From Firmicutes bacterium TM09-10 (GTDB lineage: Bacteria; Bacillota; Clostridia; Lachnospirales; Lachnospiraceae): a DNA stretch of 15,299 nt. The stretch is taken from positions 1 to 15,299 of the forward strand of contig QUKC01000037.1 in assembly GCA_003481005.1 (NCBI GenBank), in the 5' to 3' direction. A model generated the notes under the pieces. That model worked only from the letters and a program-made list of their open reading frames with translations, was not told the origin of the DNA and searched no databases. A program made the position numbers and the translations under genes. Of the stretch, positions 8,119 to 15,251 are shown piece by piece (the stretch's first letter is position 1; each line of letters starts with the position of its first letter).

Positions 8119-8597
8119 GCGATAATCTCCGCAAATACCGCATTTGCTGCCTTTGCAAGGTCCTCCGGAGTCAGTTCGATCTGCGATCCGATCCGTCCGC
8201 CGCTGACGATCATTGTCTGCAATGTCTGAGCACTGGCATCGATTACCGTTTTATACTGTTTTTTCATGCCGACTGCCGTACAGCCGCCGCGGATATAGCC
8301 GGTGATTTGGTTGATATCCTTTACATGGATCATCTCCAGAGATTTCTCCCCGACCGCTTTTGCCGCTTTCTTCAAATCCAGCTCCTCTGCCACCGGAATC
8401 ACAAAGACAAAATAGGCCTTGCTGTGTCCCTGCGTTACGAGCGTCTTATAGACCTGCTCCGGTTTTAAGTTCAGCTTTTCCACGATCTGCATGCCGTCGA
8501 TAAATTCGTCGCATTCGTAGGTATAATGGGTATACGGAATCTTCATCCGATCCAGAATCCGCATCGCGTTTGTTTTGATTTCTTTTTCTTTCGCCAT
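8115..8597 (-). CDS. ybaK: Cys-tRNA(Pro)/Cys-tRNA(Cys) deacylase, YbaK/EbsC family
   Basis: YbaK-type proteins hydrolyse cysteine mis-attached to tRNA-Pro by prolyl-tRNA synthetase, a stand-alone proofreading step in the cytoplasm. The 160-residue protein has the family layout: N-terminal IPYTHYTYE segment, the PEQVYKTLVTQG motif with the conserved Lys51, VIPVAEELDLKKAAKA, and the glycine-rich GYIRGGCTAVGMKK motif near 99-112, then IVSGGRIGSQIELTPEDL. Length is normal. The ATG at 8597 is preceded by GGAAAGG about 11-12 bases away. It has its own promoter and no terminator before ptb. A functional link with butyrate formation is not obvious; it may simply be a neighbour. Confidence 0.93.
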   Translation of the reverse strand: MAKEKEIKTNAMRILDRMKIPYTHYTYECDEFIDGMQIVEKLNLKPEQVYKTLVTQGHSKAYFVFVIPVAEELDLKKAAKAVGEKSLEMIHVKDINQITGYIRGGCTAVGMKKQYKTVIDASAQTLQTMIVSGGRIGSQIELTPEDLAKAANAVFAEIIA

Positions 8598-8624
8598 AAA
8601 TTATGTCATCCCTTTCCAGCGACA

Positions 8625-8653
8625 AGTATATCAAATTCGGGGATAGGATACAA
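8625..8653 (-). promoter_or_regulatory. Promoter of the ybaK gene
   Basis: Minus strand -35 TTGTAT (8648-8653), 17-base spacer, -10 TATACT (8625-8630), about 28 bases before the start codon. It lies right next to the left end of the repeat block at 8671-8850. Confidence 0.65.
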
Positions 8654-8670
8654 GCCTGCGGCATACATGA

Positions 8671-8721
8671 TCGCGGATCGTTTTTTCTCGTATCGAAACG
8701 AAATTTCCTATACGATAAGAA
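8671..8721. repeat. Diverged copy of the R1/R2 terminal hairpin module
   Basis: TCGCGGATCG followed by a hairpin TTTTTTCTCGTAT ... ATACGATAAGAAA resembles, in the same orientation, the right-end module of R1 and R2 (CGCGGAGCG plus the ATCGTAT hairpin). It adjoins R2 directly, so the block 8671-8850 has the same hairpin module at both ends of the core. R1 lacks this left copy. Confidence 0.75.
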
Positions 8722-8850
8722 AGAATGTGCCCTGGCACATTCTCGCGCCGAGGCGCGGTTGCTTCAGCAACCATCTACCCTTGCGCCGAGTGCGCATCCC
8801 CGCAGAGCGTTTTTATCGTATGGAAACGAAGTTTCCTATACGATAAAAAA
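8722..8850. repeat. Palindromic repeat R2
   Basis: Second 129-bp copy, same orientation as R1 (5779-5907), differing at only three positions (8732, 8800 and 8804). The differences fall in a palindrome loop, just before the CGC/GCG mini-hairpin and in its loop, leaving all stems intact. Its terminal A-run forms the T-tract of the etfA terminator on the minus strand. Confidence 0.92.
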
Positions 8851-8874
8851 GACCCGCCTCATCGACGGGTCTTT
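8845..8874 (-). terminator. Rho-independent terminator of the butyrate operon
   Basis: AAAGACCCG (8848-8856) pairs with CGGGTCTTT (8866-8874) around a 9-base loop. On the minus strand it is followed by six T and ATCGTATAGG, the edge of R2. It lies about 23 bases behind the etfA stop codon. Confidence 0.88.
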
Positions 8875-8897
8875 CCTGTATACATTTTATATACAAT

Positions 8898-9944
8898 TTA
8901 GTTCTTTGCAGCCTTTGCTTCTTTGATCTTCTCGGTCAGAGCAGGCAGGATCTTGTTCAGATCGCCAACGATGCCGTAGTCAGCAACGTCGAAGATCGGA
9001 GCTGTCTCATCTTTGTTGATTGCAATGATGATATCAGACTCTTCCATACCAGCCAGGTGCTGAATTGCACCGGAGATACCGATTGCAAAGTATACATGAG
9101 GACGAACGGTCTTACCGGTCTGTCCAACCTGCAGGTCTTTGGACTTCCAGCCAGCATCTACAACTGCACGGGAGCAGCTTACGGTACCGCCAAGAGCTTC
9201 TGCCAGATCATCCAGCAGTTTGAAGTTCTCTGCGCTGCCTACACCACGGCCGCCGGATACCAGGATCTTAGCGTCCATGATATCTTCTACGTCAGATACA
9301 GCCTTTACGATATCCAGGATCTCAACATATTTGTTGTTGGGAACGAATCCAGGATTGAACTCTTCGATAACAGCCTGTGCGCCTTCCACACGCTCAGCCT
9401 TCTGCATAACGCCAGGACGAACGGTAGCCATCTGAGGACGGAAGTTCGGACAAGCGATGGTAGCAATTGTGTTGCCGCCGAATGCAGGACGAGTCATCAG
9501 CAGCTGGTTGTGCAGCTGTTCTCTGCCCGGGATCGGGTTGATCGGGAAATCGCCGATTTCCAGCTGTGTGCAGTCTGCGGTCAGACCGGTATGGATTCTT
9601 GCGGATACACGGGGACCTAAGTCACGGCCGATTGCTGTTGCGCCAACCAGCATGATTTCGGGTTTGTACTTCTTGATAACCTCAGCCAGTGCATGTGCAT
9701 AAGGCTCGGTTCTGTACTCCTTTAATTCAGGATCATCTACAACGATGATTCTGTCTGCGCCATACTCAGCCAGCTCTTTGGTAAGACCCATAACGTCGCT
9801 ACCGATTAAAACTGCAGTTACTTCTGTACCAAGATCCTTTGCCAGATCTTTTCCTTTGCCCACCAGCTCCAGTGCAATACCGTTTAACTTGTTGTCTACC
9901 TGCTGCGCAAAGACAAATACGCCTTTATATTCTTCTAAGTTCAT
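8898..9944 (-). CDS. etfA: Electron transfer flavoprotein alpha subunit
   Basis: Alpha subunit of the FAD-containing flavoprotein that works with Bcd in reducing crotonyl-CoA; in clostridia the Bcd-EtfAB complex splits NADH electrons between crotonyl-CoA and ferredoxin. The product is 348 residues. The N-terminal Rossmann-like part starts NLEEYKGVFVFAQQ; the C-terminal FAD domain shows SGGRGVGSAENF (230-241), SRAVVDAGW (258-266), GQTGKTVRPHVYFAIGISG (274-292) and AINKDETAPIFDVADYGIVGDL (308-329). The chosen start is the ATG at 9944, which fits the family N-terminus and has GGTGA about 5 bases upstream; the ATG at 9956 has no properly spaced ribosome site. Last gene of the operon, 28 bases after etfB. 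Bifurcating function is inferred from context. Confidence 0.95.
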   Translation of the reverse strand: MNLEEYKGVFVFAQQVDNKLNGIALELVGKGKDLAKDLGTEVTAVLIGSDVMGLTKELAEYGADRIIVVDDPELKEYRTEPYAHALAEVIKKYKPEIMLVGATAIGRDLGPRVSARIHTGLTADCTQLEIGDFPINPIPGREQLHNQLLMTRPAFGGNTIATIACPNFRPQMATVRPGVMQKAERVEGAQAVIEEFNPGFVPNNKYVEILDIVKAVSDVEDIMDAKILVSGGRGVGSAENFKLLDDLAEALGGTVSCSRAVVDAGWKSKDLQVGQTGKTVRPHVYFAIGISGAIQHLAGMEESDIIIAINKDETAPIFDVADYGIVGDLNKILPALTEKIKEAKAAKN

Positions 9945-9972
9945 CTCATTCACCACGCTTTTCTATAATTTG

Positions 9973-10755
9973 TTAAATTACATGTTTGGTCAGTAACTTG
10001 TCCATAATATAGTCAACAGACTCTGCCGGATCAAGAGCAACCTTTTCGCCTGCGCCCTTACGAACCTTATCAGATGCCTTTGCGATCTGGGTCGGAGATC
10101 CCTTCAGACCAAGGTTGGAATCCTCTACATCCTTTAAGTCTTTTCTGCCCCAAACGGTGATCTCTGCATCATATGCATCGAAAATTCCGCCGGGAGTCAT
10201 GTAACGGGGCTCGTTTAACTCTGCCAGTGCAGTAACCAGGCAGGGCATTTTTGCTTTCAGAACGTGATATCTGTCATCGTACTGACGCTCAACGATTACG
10301 GAATCGCCTTCAACCTTTAAGTTCTGAGCGTAGCTGATAACCGGAATATCCAGATGCTCGGAAATCTGAGGACCAACCTGTGCGGTATCGCCATCGATTG
10401 CCTGACGTCCGGTAATGATCAGATCATACTCCAGATTACGCAGTGCACCTGCAATTGTCTGGGAAGTAGCCCATGTATCAGCGCCGCCCAGGACTCTGTC
10501 TGTTACCAGAATGCCCTTGTCTGCGCCCATAGCCAGAGCCTCACGCAGAACTTCTTCTGCCTTGGGAAGACCCATGGTCAGAACGGTAACTTCTGCGCCA
10601 TACTGATCTTTTAAGCGAAGAGCTGCTTCCAGACCAGCCTTGTCATCGGGATTCATAATTGCCATCATGGCACTTCTGTCAAGAGTGCCGTCGGGATTGA
10701 ACTTAACGCCGCCCTTGGTATCGGGTACCTGTTTGATACAAACAACGATTTTCAT
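9973..10755 (-). CDS. etfB: Electron transfer flavoprotein beta subunit
   Basis: Beta subunit of the Etf heterodimer; in bifurcating Etf it holds the FAD that first accepts a hydride from NADH. The 260-residue protein begins MKIVVCIKQVPDT, the usual family start, and carries the ETF-beta signature GRQAIDGDTAQVGPQISE at about 116-133, plus NPDDKAGLEAALRLKD near the N-terminus. I chose the ATG at 10755 (AAGGAG about 11 bases upstream) over the GTG at 10767, which directly abuts that AGGA. It sits between bcd and etfA in the order usual for clostridial bcd-etfB-etfA clusters. A small CAAAGT/ACTTTG inverted repeat separates it from bcd. Confidence 0.95.
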   Translation of the reverse strand: MKIVVCIKQVPDTKGGVKFNPDGTLDRSAMMAIMNPDDKAGLEAALRLKDQYGAEVTVLTMGLPKAEEVLREALAMGADKGILVTDRVLGGADTWATSQTIAGALRNLEYDLIITGRQAIDGDTAQVGPQISEHLDIPVISYAQNLKVEGDSVIVERQYDDRYHVLKAKMPCLVTALAELNEPRYMTPGGIFDAYDAEITVWGRKDLKDVEDSNLGLKGSPTQIAKASDKVRKGAGEKVALDPAESVDYIMDKLLTKHVI

Positions 10756-10794
10756 TGTATGATTCACTCCTTATTTTAATTTGTCTATTGCCTG

Positions 10795-10811
10795 CAAAGT
10801 TCTTTACTTTG
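10795..10811 (-). promoter_or_regulatory. Intercistronic hairpin, bcd-etfB
   Basis: Perfect 6-bp stem (CAAAGT 10795-10800, ACTTTG 10806-10811) with a 5-base loop, directly behind the bcd stop codon and well before the etfB ribosome site. No T-run follows; short and A+T-rich, so weak. Confidence 0.4.
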
Positions 10812-10817
10812 TATTGA

Positions 10818-11969
10818 TTATTTCAGCAGAGCGCCGGAGATAACCATTCTCTGAACTTCGCTGGTACCTTCGTAGATCTCAGTGATCTTCGCATCGCGCA
10901 TCATACGTTCTACTTCGTACTCTCTGGTGTAACCATAGCCGCCGTGCAGCTGTACAGCCTTGGTGGTAACTTCCATAGCAACTTCTGCAGCGTACAGTTT
11001 TGCCTTTGCAGCTTCTACGGAGTAGGACTTCTGAGTAGCCTTTGCCATAGCAGCCTTGTAAACCAGAAGCTGAGCAGCCTCAACCTTGGTTGCCATATCA
11101 GCCAGCTGGAACTGTGTATTCTGGAATGCACCGATCGCACGGCCGAACTGCTTTCTTTCTTTTACATATGCAATGGTTCTCTCAAGAGCGCCCTCTGCAA
11201 TACCCAGAGCCTGAGAAGCGATACCGATACGGCCGCCATCCAGAGTATGCATAGCGATGTTGAAGCCCTTGCCCTGCTGACCCAGCAGATTTTCCTTGGG
11301 GATACGGCAATCCTGGAAGATCAGTTCGTATGTGGAAGAACCACGGATACCCATCTTCTTCTCTTTGGTACCGAATGTGAAGCCGGGAGTTCCTTTCTCT
11401 ACGATAAATGCAGAGATTTCTTTCATCTTGCGGCCGCGCTTTTCAACAACACCGGTTACAGCGAAGATAACGTAAACGTCAGCTTCCTTACCGTTTGTGA
11501 TGAAGCACTTGGAACCGTTTAATACCCACTCATCGCCGTCTAAAACAGCCTTGGTCTGCTGACCCTGAGCATCTGTACCAGCACCGGGCTCCGTTAAGCC
11601 GAACGCACCCAGCTTTTCACCTTTTGCAAGGGGAACCAGGAATTTCTGCTTCTGCTCTTCTGTACCGAATGTCATGATCGGATCGCAGCAAAGAGAGGTA
11701 TGTGCAGAAACGATAACGCCTGTGGTGCCGCAAACCTTGGAAAGCTCCTCTACACACATAGCGTAGGTCAGAGGATCACAGCCCTGTCCGCCGTATTCCT
11801 TCGGTACCGGGATACCCATGAAACCAGCTTTGATCATTTTATCAACAGTCACTCTGGGGAATTCTTCGGTCTCATCAACCTCAATTGCCAGAGGCTTTAC
11901 TTCCTTCTCGGCGAAATCTCTGAAAAGCTGTCTCGCCATCTCATGCTTTTTGTCCAAAGTAAAATCCAT
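10818..11969 (-). CDS. bcd: Butyryl-CoA dehydrogenase
   Basis: Short-chain acyl-CoA dehydrogenase that reduces crotonyl-CoA to butyryl-CoA with electrons from EtfAB, in the cytoplasm. The 383-residue protein shows the family segments in order: MDFTLDKKHEMARQLFRDFAEKE at the N-terminus, the flavin/substrate signature GAFGLTEPGAGTDA (about 126-139), WVLNGSKCFITNG, RGSSTYEL, the ERKQFGRAIGAFQNTQFQLADMA region, QLHGGYGYTREY, and IYEGTSEVQR near the end with the catalytic base Glu367. It has the normal length and no visible disruption. AAGGAGG precedes the ATG at 11969, itself preceded by a strong hairpin in the hbd-bcd gap. Adjacent etfB and etfA make the butyryl-CoA role much more likely than other acyl-CoA dehydrogenase roles. 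Confidence 0.97.
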   Translation of the reverse strand: MDFTLDKKHEMARQLFRDFAEKEVKPLAIEVDETEEFPRVTVDKMIKAGFMGIPVPKEYGGQGCDPLTYAMCVEELSKVCGTTGVIVSAHTSLCCDPIMTFGTEEQKQKFLVPLAKGEKLGAFGLTEPGAGTDAQGQQTKAVLDGDEWVLNGSKCFITNGKEADVYVIFAVTGVVEKRGRKMKEISAFIVEKGTPGFTFGTKEKKMGIRGSSTYELIFQDCRIPKENLLGQQGKGFNIAMHTLDGGRIGIASQALGIAEGALERTIAYVKERKQFGRAIGAFQNTQFQLADMATKVEAAQLLVYKAAMAKATQKSYSVEAAKAKLYAAEVAMEVTTKAVQLHGGYGYTREYEVERMMRDAKITEIYEGTSEVQRMVISGALLK

Positions 11970-11987
11970 GATTTTATATTCCTCCTT

Positions 11988-12025
11988 GTGAGCTTGCGGC
12001 TGTCTTGATCAGGCAGCCGCCTCAC
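11988..12025 (-). promoter_or_regulatory. Strong intercistronic hairpin, hbd-bcd
   Basis: Outer arms GTGAG/CTCAC (12021-12025 and 11988-11992) and inner arms GCGGCTG/CAGCCGC (12014-12020 and 11996-12002) form a 12-bp G+C-rich stem with a three-base bulge. It ends immediately before the AAGGAGG of bcd and lacks a T-run, so it is not an intrinsic terminator. A role in mRNA processing or stability, or in exposing the bcd ribosome site, is inferred. Confidence 0.7.
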
Positions 12026-12037
12026 TCCTATTATTAT

Positions 12038-12877
12038 TTATTTCGTGTAGTCGTAAAAGCCCTTGCCGGTCTTCTGTCCAAGCTGTCCGCCGCGAACCAT
12101 CTTTCTCAGAAGGGGATGAGGACGATACTTCGGATCGCCAGTCTCGGATTCCAGAACTTCCATGATAGCCAGTACGATATCCAGACCGATCAGGTCGCCC
12201 AGAGCCAGAGGTCCCATGGGATGGTTTGCACCCAGCTTCATAGCGGTATCGATATCTTCTACGCTTGCAACACCTTCTGCATAGATACCAACTGCTTCGT
12301 TGATCATCGGAACAAGGATTCTGTTTACAACGAAACCAGCTGCTTCATTTACCTGTACAGGAGTTTTGCCGATCTCAACGGAGATTGCTTTGATCTTTTC
12401 CACAACTTCTTCAGGAGTGTTCAGACCTGCAATAACCTCAACCAGCTTCATAACAGGAGCGGGATTGAAGAAGTGCATGCCGATAACCGGACGATCCAGG
12501 CCAGCGCCGATCTCTGTGATGGACAGAGAGGATGTGTTGGTAGCAAAGATGCAGTCTGCCTTGCAGATGTCCTGCAGCTCTTTGAATGTCTGCTTCTTGA
12601 TCTGCATGTTTTCCAGAGCAGCTTCTACAACCAGATCGCAATCTGTGCAGATGGTCTTAACGCCTGTTGTGATCTTAGCCAGAACAGCGTCAGCAGTTTC
12701 CTGAGTCATTTTGCCTTTTGCAATTCTCTTCTCAAAGCCCTTTGCAATTTTCTTCTTGCCGTTTGCAGCGAACTCTTCGTTGATATCGCAAAGAAATACT
12801 TCATAGCCTTCGGTCTGAGCGAAAGCCTGTGCGATGCCGGAACCCATTGTGCCGGCGCCAATAATACCTACCTTCAT
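12038..12877 (-). CDS. hbd: 3-hydroxybutyryl-CoA dehydrogenase
   Basis: Reduces acetoacetyl-CoA to 3-hydroxybutyryl-CoA with NADH (family enzymes are mostly NADH-dependent). The 279-residue protein opens with the dinucleotide-binding motif [15 protein letters not shown] (Gly7, Gly9, Gly12), then [29 protein letters not shown], the catalytic region [17 protein letters not shown] with His135 and Glu147, and the C-terminal domain with [19 protein letters not shown] and [18 protein letters not shown]. Length matches the clostridial Hbd family. AGGAGG precedes the ATG at 12877. It lies 48 bases after crt; the gap carries an A+T-rich palindrome. Confidence 0.97.
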   Translation of the reverse strand: MKVGIIGAGTMGSGIAQAFAQTEGYEVFLCDINEEFAANGKKKIAKGFEKRIAKGKMTQETADAVLAKITTGVKTICTDCDLVVEAALENMQIKKQTFKELQDICKADCIFATNTSSLSITEIGAGLDRPVIGMHFFNPAPVMKLVEVIAGLNTPEEVVEKIKAISVEIGKTPVQVNEAAGFVVNRILVPMINEAVGIYAEGVASVEDIDTAMKLGANHPMGPLALGDLIGLDIVLAIMEVLESETGDPKYRPHPLLRKMVRGGQLGQKTGKGFYDYTK

Positions 12878-12905
12878 GATGTTATCCTCCTGATTTTTTA
12901 TTAAA

Positions 12906-12919
12906 AACCTTAAAAGGTT
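12906..12919 (-). promoter_or_regulatory. Intercistronic palindrome, crt-hbd
   Basis: AACCTT/AAGGTT separated by two bases, followed on the minus strand by TTT and AATAAAA. It could act as a very weak terminator or 3' end stabiliser behind crt; low G+C and a tiny loop argue against strong activity. Confidence 0.35.
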
Positions 12920-12925
12920 GTTGCC

Positions 12926-13711
12926 TTAGCAGTTTTTGAAAGGCTCTTTTACTTTTTCCTTATTTTTGTCCAGGAAAAATGCCATGCCATACTTCTGATC
13001 CTCTGTCTCGAAGCAGTCACCAAAGAGCTTCTCTTCGATCACGATCGCCTGATCCATATCAACCTGCAGTCCTTCGTTGATGGCTTTCTTGCAGTTGCGG
13101 ACAGCGATGGGCGCATTTTTAGCGATGCCGGCAGCCATCTTCTCAGCAGCGGGAAGCAGTTCTTCCTGGGGATATACAGCATTTACAAGACCGATGCGGA
13201 ATGCTTCGGGAGCCTTGATATTGCGTGCGGTGTAGATCAGCTGTTTTGCCATGCCTGCACCAACCAGACGAGCCAGTCTCTGTGTGCCGCCGAATCCGGG
13301 AGTGATGCCCAGACCGACCTCCGGCTGACCAAATACAGCATTCTCAGAGCAGATACGGATATCACAGCTCATAGAGATCTCACAGCCGCCGCCCAGTGCA
13401 AAGCCGTTTACTGCAGCGATAACCGGGATCGGGAATGTTTCCAGTTTACGGAATACATCGTTGCCCTTCTTACCGAATGCTTCGCCCTCTGCCTTGGTCA
13501 GAGTGCTCATCTCAGCGATATCAGCGCCTGCTACGAAAGATTTCTGTCCTGCGCCGGTCAGAATCAGACATCTTACCTGATCCAGATCAACACTGTCCAG
13601 AGTCTTATCCAGTTCATCAAGAACTGCAGAATTCAGGGCGTTCAGTGCTTTTTCACGATTGATCGTGATGATCGCGTACTGACCTTTCTGTTCATACAAT
13701 ACGAATTCCAT
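12926..13711 (-). CDS. crt: 3-hydroxybutyryl-CoA dehydratase (crotonase)
   Basis: Removes water from 3-hydroxybutyryl-CoA to give crotonyl-CoA. The 261-residue protein is of the enoyl-CoA hydratase family. The oxyanion-hole regions are visible (AGADIAEM near 61-68 and ALGGGCEI near 105-112), and the two catalytic glutamates expected from this family are Glu111 (GGGCEIS) and Glu131 (GQPEVGLG), 20 residues apart as in other crotonases. FGGTQRLARLVG follows. The ATG at 13711 has AGGAGG with about 6 bases of spacing. It follows thl after a 139-base structured spacer and precedes hbd. Operon context makes the C4 substrate assignment likely. Confidence 0.96.
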   Translation of the reverse strand: MEFVLYEQKGQYAIITINREKALNALNSAVLDELDKTLDSVDLDQVRCLILTGAGQKSFVAGADIAEMSTLTKAEGEAFGKKGNDVFRKLETFPIPVIAAVNGFALGGGCEISMSCDIRICSENAVFGQPEVGLGITPGFGGTQRLARLVGAGMAKQLIYTARNIKAPEAFRIGLVNAVYPQEELLPAAEKMAAGIAKNAPIAVRNCKKAINEGLQVDMDQAIVIEEKLFGDCFETEDQKYGMAFFLDKNKEKVKEPFKNC

Positions 13712-13743
13712 GATCTTCCTCCTGATGTTTTTTTACATAGTTT

Positions 13744-13839
13744 GGAGAATGTCTTCTCTTATTATGGAATGGCTGCCTGATCCTGGTAACCATCGTCCTG
13801 TTCGTGAAGGCATTCTCCGAAAACGGGTGTCTTGCACCC
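13744..13839 (-). promoter_or_regulatory. Structured spacer between thl and crt
   Basis: Two elements are visible. Just behind thl, GGGTG/CACCC (arms 13825-13829 and 13835-13839) forms a hairpin followed on the minus strand by GTTTTC, like a leaky terminator. Then GGAGAATG/CATTCTCC (13744-13751 and 13811-13818), extended by CTTC/GAAG after one mismatch, encloses about 49 bases. The longest spacer in the operon; partial termination or processing that raises thl over the downstream genes is inferred. Confidence 0.55.
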
Positions 13840-13850
13840 TGAAAATGAAC

Positions 13851-15032
13851 TTAGTCTCTTTCTACTACAGTAGCGCAGCCCATGCCGCCGCCGATACACA
13901 GAGTAGCCAGGCCTTTCTTCGCATCCTTAGCTTCCATCTCATGCAGCAGAGTAACCAGAATACGGCAGCCAGATGCACCTACCGGATGACCAAGAGCGAT
14001 CGCACCGCCGTTGGGGTTTAACTGCTCATCTGTAAAGCCCAGCTCCTTCTGTACTGCTACAGACTGTGCTGCGAAAGCTTCATTTGCTTCGATCACATCG
14101 AAGTCTTCGATCTTCATGCCGGTTCTTGCCATAACCTTCTTGGTAGCAGCAACAGGACCGATACCCATGATTTCAGGAGCAACACCAGCCAGAGCGCCAG
14201 CTACCCATGTAGCCATAGGCTTAACGCCCAGCTCTTTTGCCTTTTCTTCGCTCATTACAACGATTGCAGCAGCACCGTCGTTAATACCGGAAGAGTTCGC
14301 TGCAGTTACAATACCGTCTTTCTTGAATGCAGGGCGAAGTTTTGCAATGCCTTCAGCGGTAGTACCCGGACGAGGGCCTTCATCCTTAGCAAATACGATA
14401 GTCTCTTTCTTCTTCTTAACTTCTACAGGAACGATTTCCTTATCGAAAGCACCGGATTCCTGAGCAGCTACAGCCTTCTGCTGAGAGGTTGCTGCAAACT
14501 TATCCAGCTCTTCTCTGGTCAGACCCCATTTTTCGCAGATGTTCTCTGCAGTAATACCCATATGATAATCATTGAACGCATCCCACAGAGCGTCATGAAC
14601 CATGGTATCAACCAGCTTACCATCGTTCATTCTGTAGCCGTAACGACCCTGCATAACTGCGTAAGGAGCCATAGACATGTTTTCCATACCGCCTGCTACT
14701 ACGATATCCGCATCGCCGGCAGCGATCATTTCTGCAGCCATGTTGACACAGTTCAGACCGGAACCACATACAACGTTAATCGTAACTGCAGGAGTCTCGA
14801 TCGGCAGACCAGCCTTGATGGATGCCTGACGAGCAACGTTCTGTCCCTGTCCTGCCTGGATTACGCAGCCCATATATACCTGATCTACCTGATCAGCAGG
14901 AACACCTGCACGGTTCAGTGCCTCTTTAATTACGATAGCGCCCAGGTCAGTTGCCGGTGTAGTGCTGAGTGTTCCACCCATTACGCCGATAGCTGTACGG
15001 CAAGCACCTGCTAATACAATTTTCTTAGCCAT
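13851..15032 (-). CDS. thl: Acetyl-CoA acetyltransferase (thiolase)
   Basis: Condenses two acetyl-CoA to acetoacetyl-CoA, the entry step of the butyrate route. The 393-residue protein has all thiolase catalytic parts: nucleophile Cys89 in [12 protein letters not shown], the [11 protein letters not shown] motif, [41 protein letters not shown], His349 in [10 protein letters not shown] and Cys379 in CIGGGMG near the end. Length is typical of biosynthetic thiolases. GGAGG sits 7 bases ahead of the ATG at 15032. It is the first gene of the operon, behind a good promoter and a candidate Rex operator. A degradative thiolase is unlikely given the neighbours. Confidence 0.97.
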   Translation of the reverse strand: MAKKIVLAGACRTAIGVMGGTLSTTPATDLGAIVIKEALNRAGVPADQVDQVYMGCVIQAGQGQNVARQASIKAGLPIETPAVTINVVCGSGLNCVNMAAEMIAAGDADIVVAGGMENMSMAPYAVMQGRYGYRMNDGKLVDTMVHDALWDAFNDYHMGITAENICEKWGLTREELDKFAATSQQKAVAAQESGAFDKEIVPVEVKKKKETIVFAKDEGPRPGTTAEGIAKLRPAFKKDGIVTAANSSGINDGAAAIVVMSEEKAKELGVKPMATWVAGALAGVAPEIMGIGPVAATKKVMARTGMKIEDFDVIEANEAFAAQSVAVQKELGFTDEQLNPNGGAIALGHPVGASGCRILVTLLHEMEAKDAKKGLATLCIGGGMGCATVVERD

Positions 15033-15081
15033 GTCTTTTCCTCCATTTGAATCAATCGCCTAATTTCGGGCTTATTTTTAT

Positions 15082-15099
15082 TTGTTAATTTTTTATCAT
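15082..15099. promoter_or_regulatory. Candidate Rex operator in the thl leader
   Basis: TTGTTAA-TTTT-TTATCAT has the 7-4-7 layout of the clostridial Rex site TTGTTAAnnnnTTAACAA, with a perfect left half and 5 of 7 matches in the right half. It lies about 8-25 bases after the expected transcript start, where a bound repressor would block transcription. Rex senses the NADH/NAD+ ratio and is known to control butyrate genes in clostridia. The region is A+T-rich, so a chance match is possible. A weak CGGGC/GCCCG stem (15067-15071, 15101-15105) encloses it. Confidence 0.5.
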
Positions 15100-15113
15100 T
15101 GCCCGCTGTGAAT

Positions 15114-15142
15114 ATTATAACATAAGGGTGTTTTTAGGGCAA
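15114..15142 (-). promoter_or_regulatory. Promoter of the thl-crt-hbd-bcd-etfBA operon
   Basis: Minus strand -35 TTGCCC (15137-15142), 17-base spacer, perfect -10 TATAAT (15114-15119), about 80 bases before the thl start codon. No comparable promoter was noticed in the later spacers of the operon. Confidence 0.75.
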
Positions 15143-15176
15143 TACCTAATCGTAAGCATTTCTGTAGGATTTTACC

Positions 15177-15195
15177 CAGGCCACGAAGTAGCCTG
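15177..15195. repeat. Small hairpin upstream of the thl promoter
   Basis: CAGGCCAC (15177-15184) pairs with GTAGCCTG (15188-15195) around GAA, an 8-bp stem with one wobble position. It lies between the upstream terminator and the thl promoter, within a block that starts, on the minus strand, with AGTTCACTCG, the same 10 bases that begin the palindromic element at 1660. Function unknown. Confidence 0.5.
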
Positions 15196-15223
15196 TTGGG
15201 TCCCACGAGTGAACTGGAATAAC

Positions 15224-15251
15224 AAAAAAAGACAGGTTTTTCACCTGTCTT
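15224..15251 (-). terminator. Terminator of the transcript upstream of thl
   Basis: On the minus strand GACAGGT pairs with ACCTGTC around a 5-base loop (arms 15231-15237 and 15243-15249), followed by seven T (complement of 15224-15230). It ends a transcript that enters from beyond the right edge. Confidence 0.88.

Noticed and set aside
8526..8926. Overlapping plus-strand open frames through R2
   Set aside because: They span the ybaK promoter, the repeat and the etfA terminator; their open state comes from the repeat composition, and no ribosome site is present.
9945..9956. Earlier ATG of etfA at 9956
   Set aside because: No suitably spaced ribosome site; the ATG at 9944 has GGTGA upstream and matches the family N-terminus.
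12005..12904. 299-codon open frame on the plus strand opposite hbd
   Set aside because: Antisense shadow of hbd with its complete catalytic motifs; the cysteine- and histidine-rich translation has no family resemblance.
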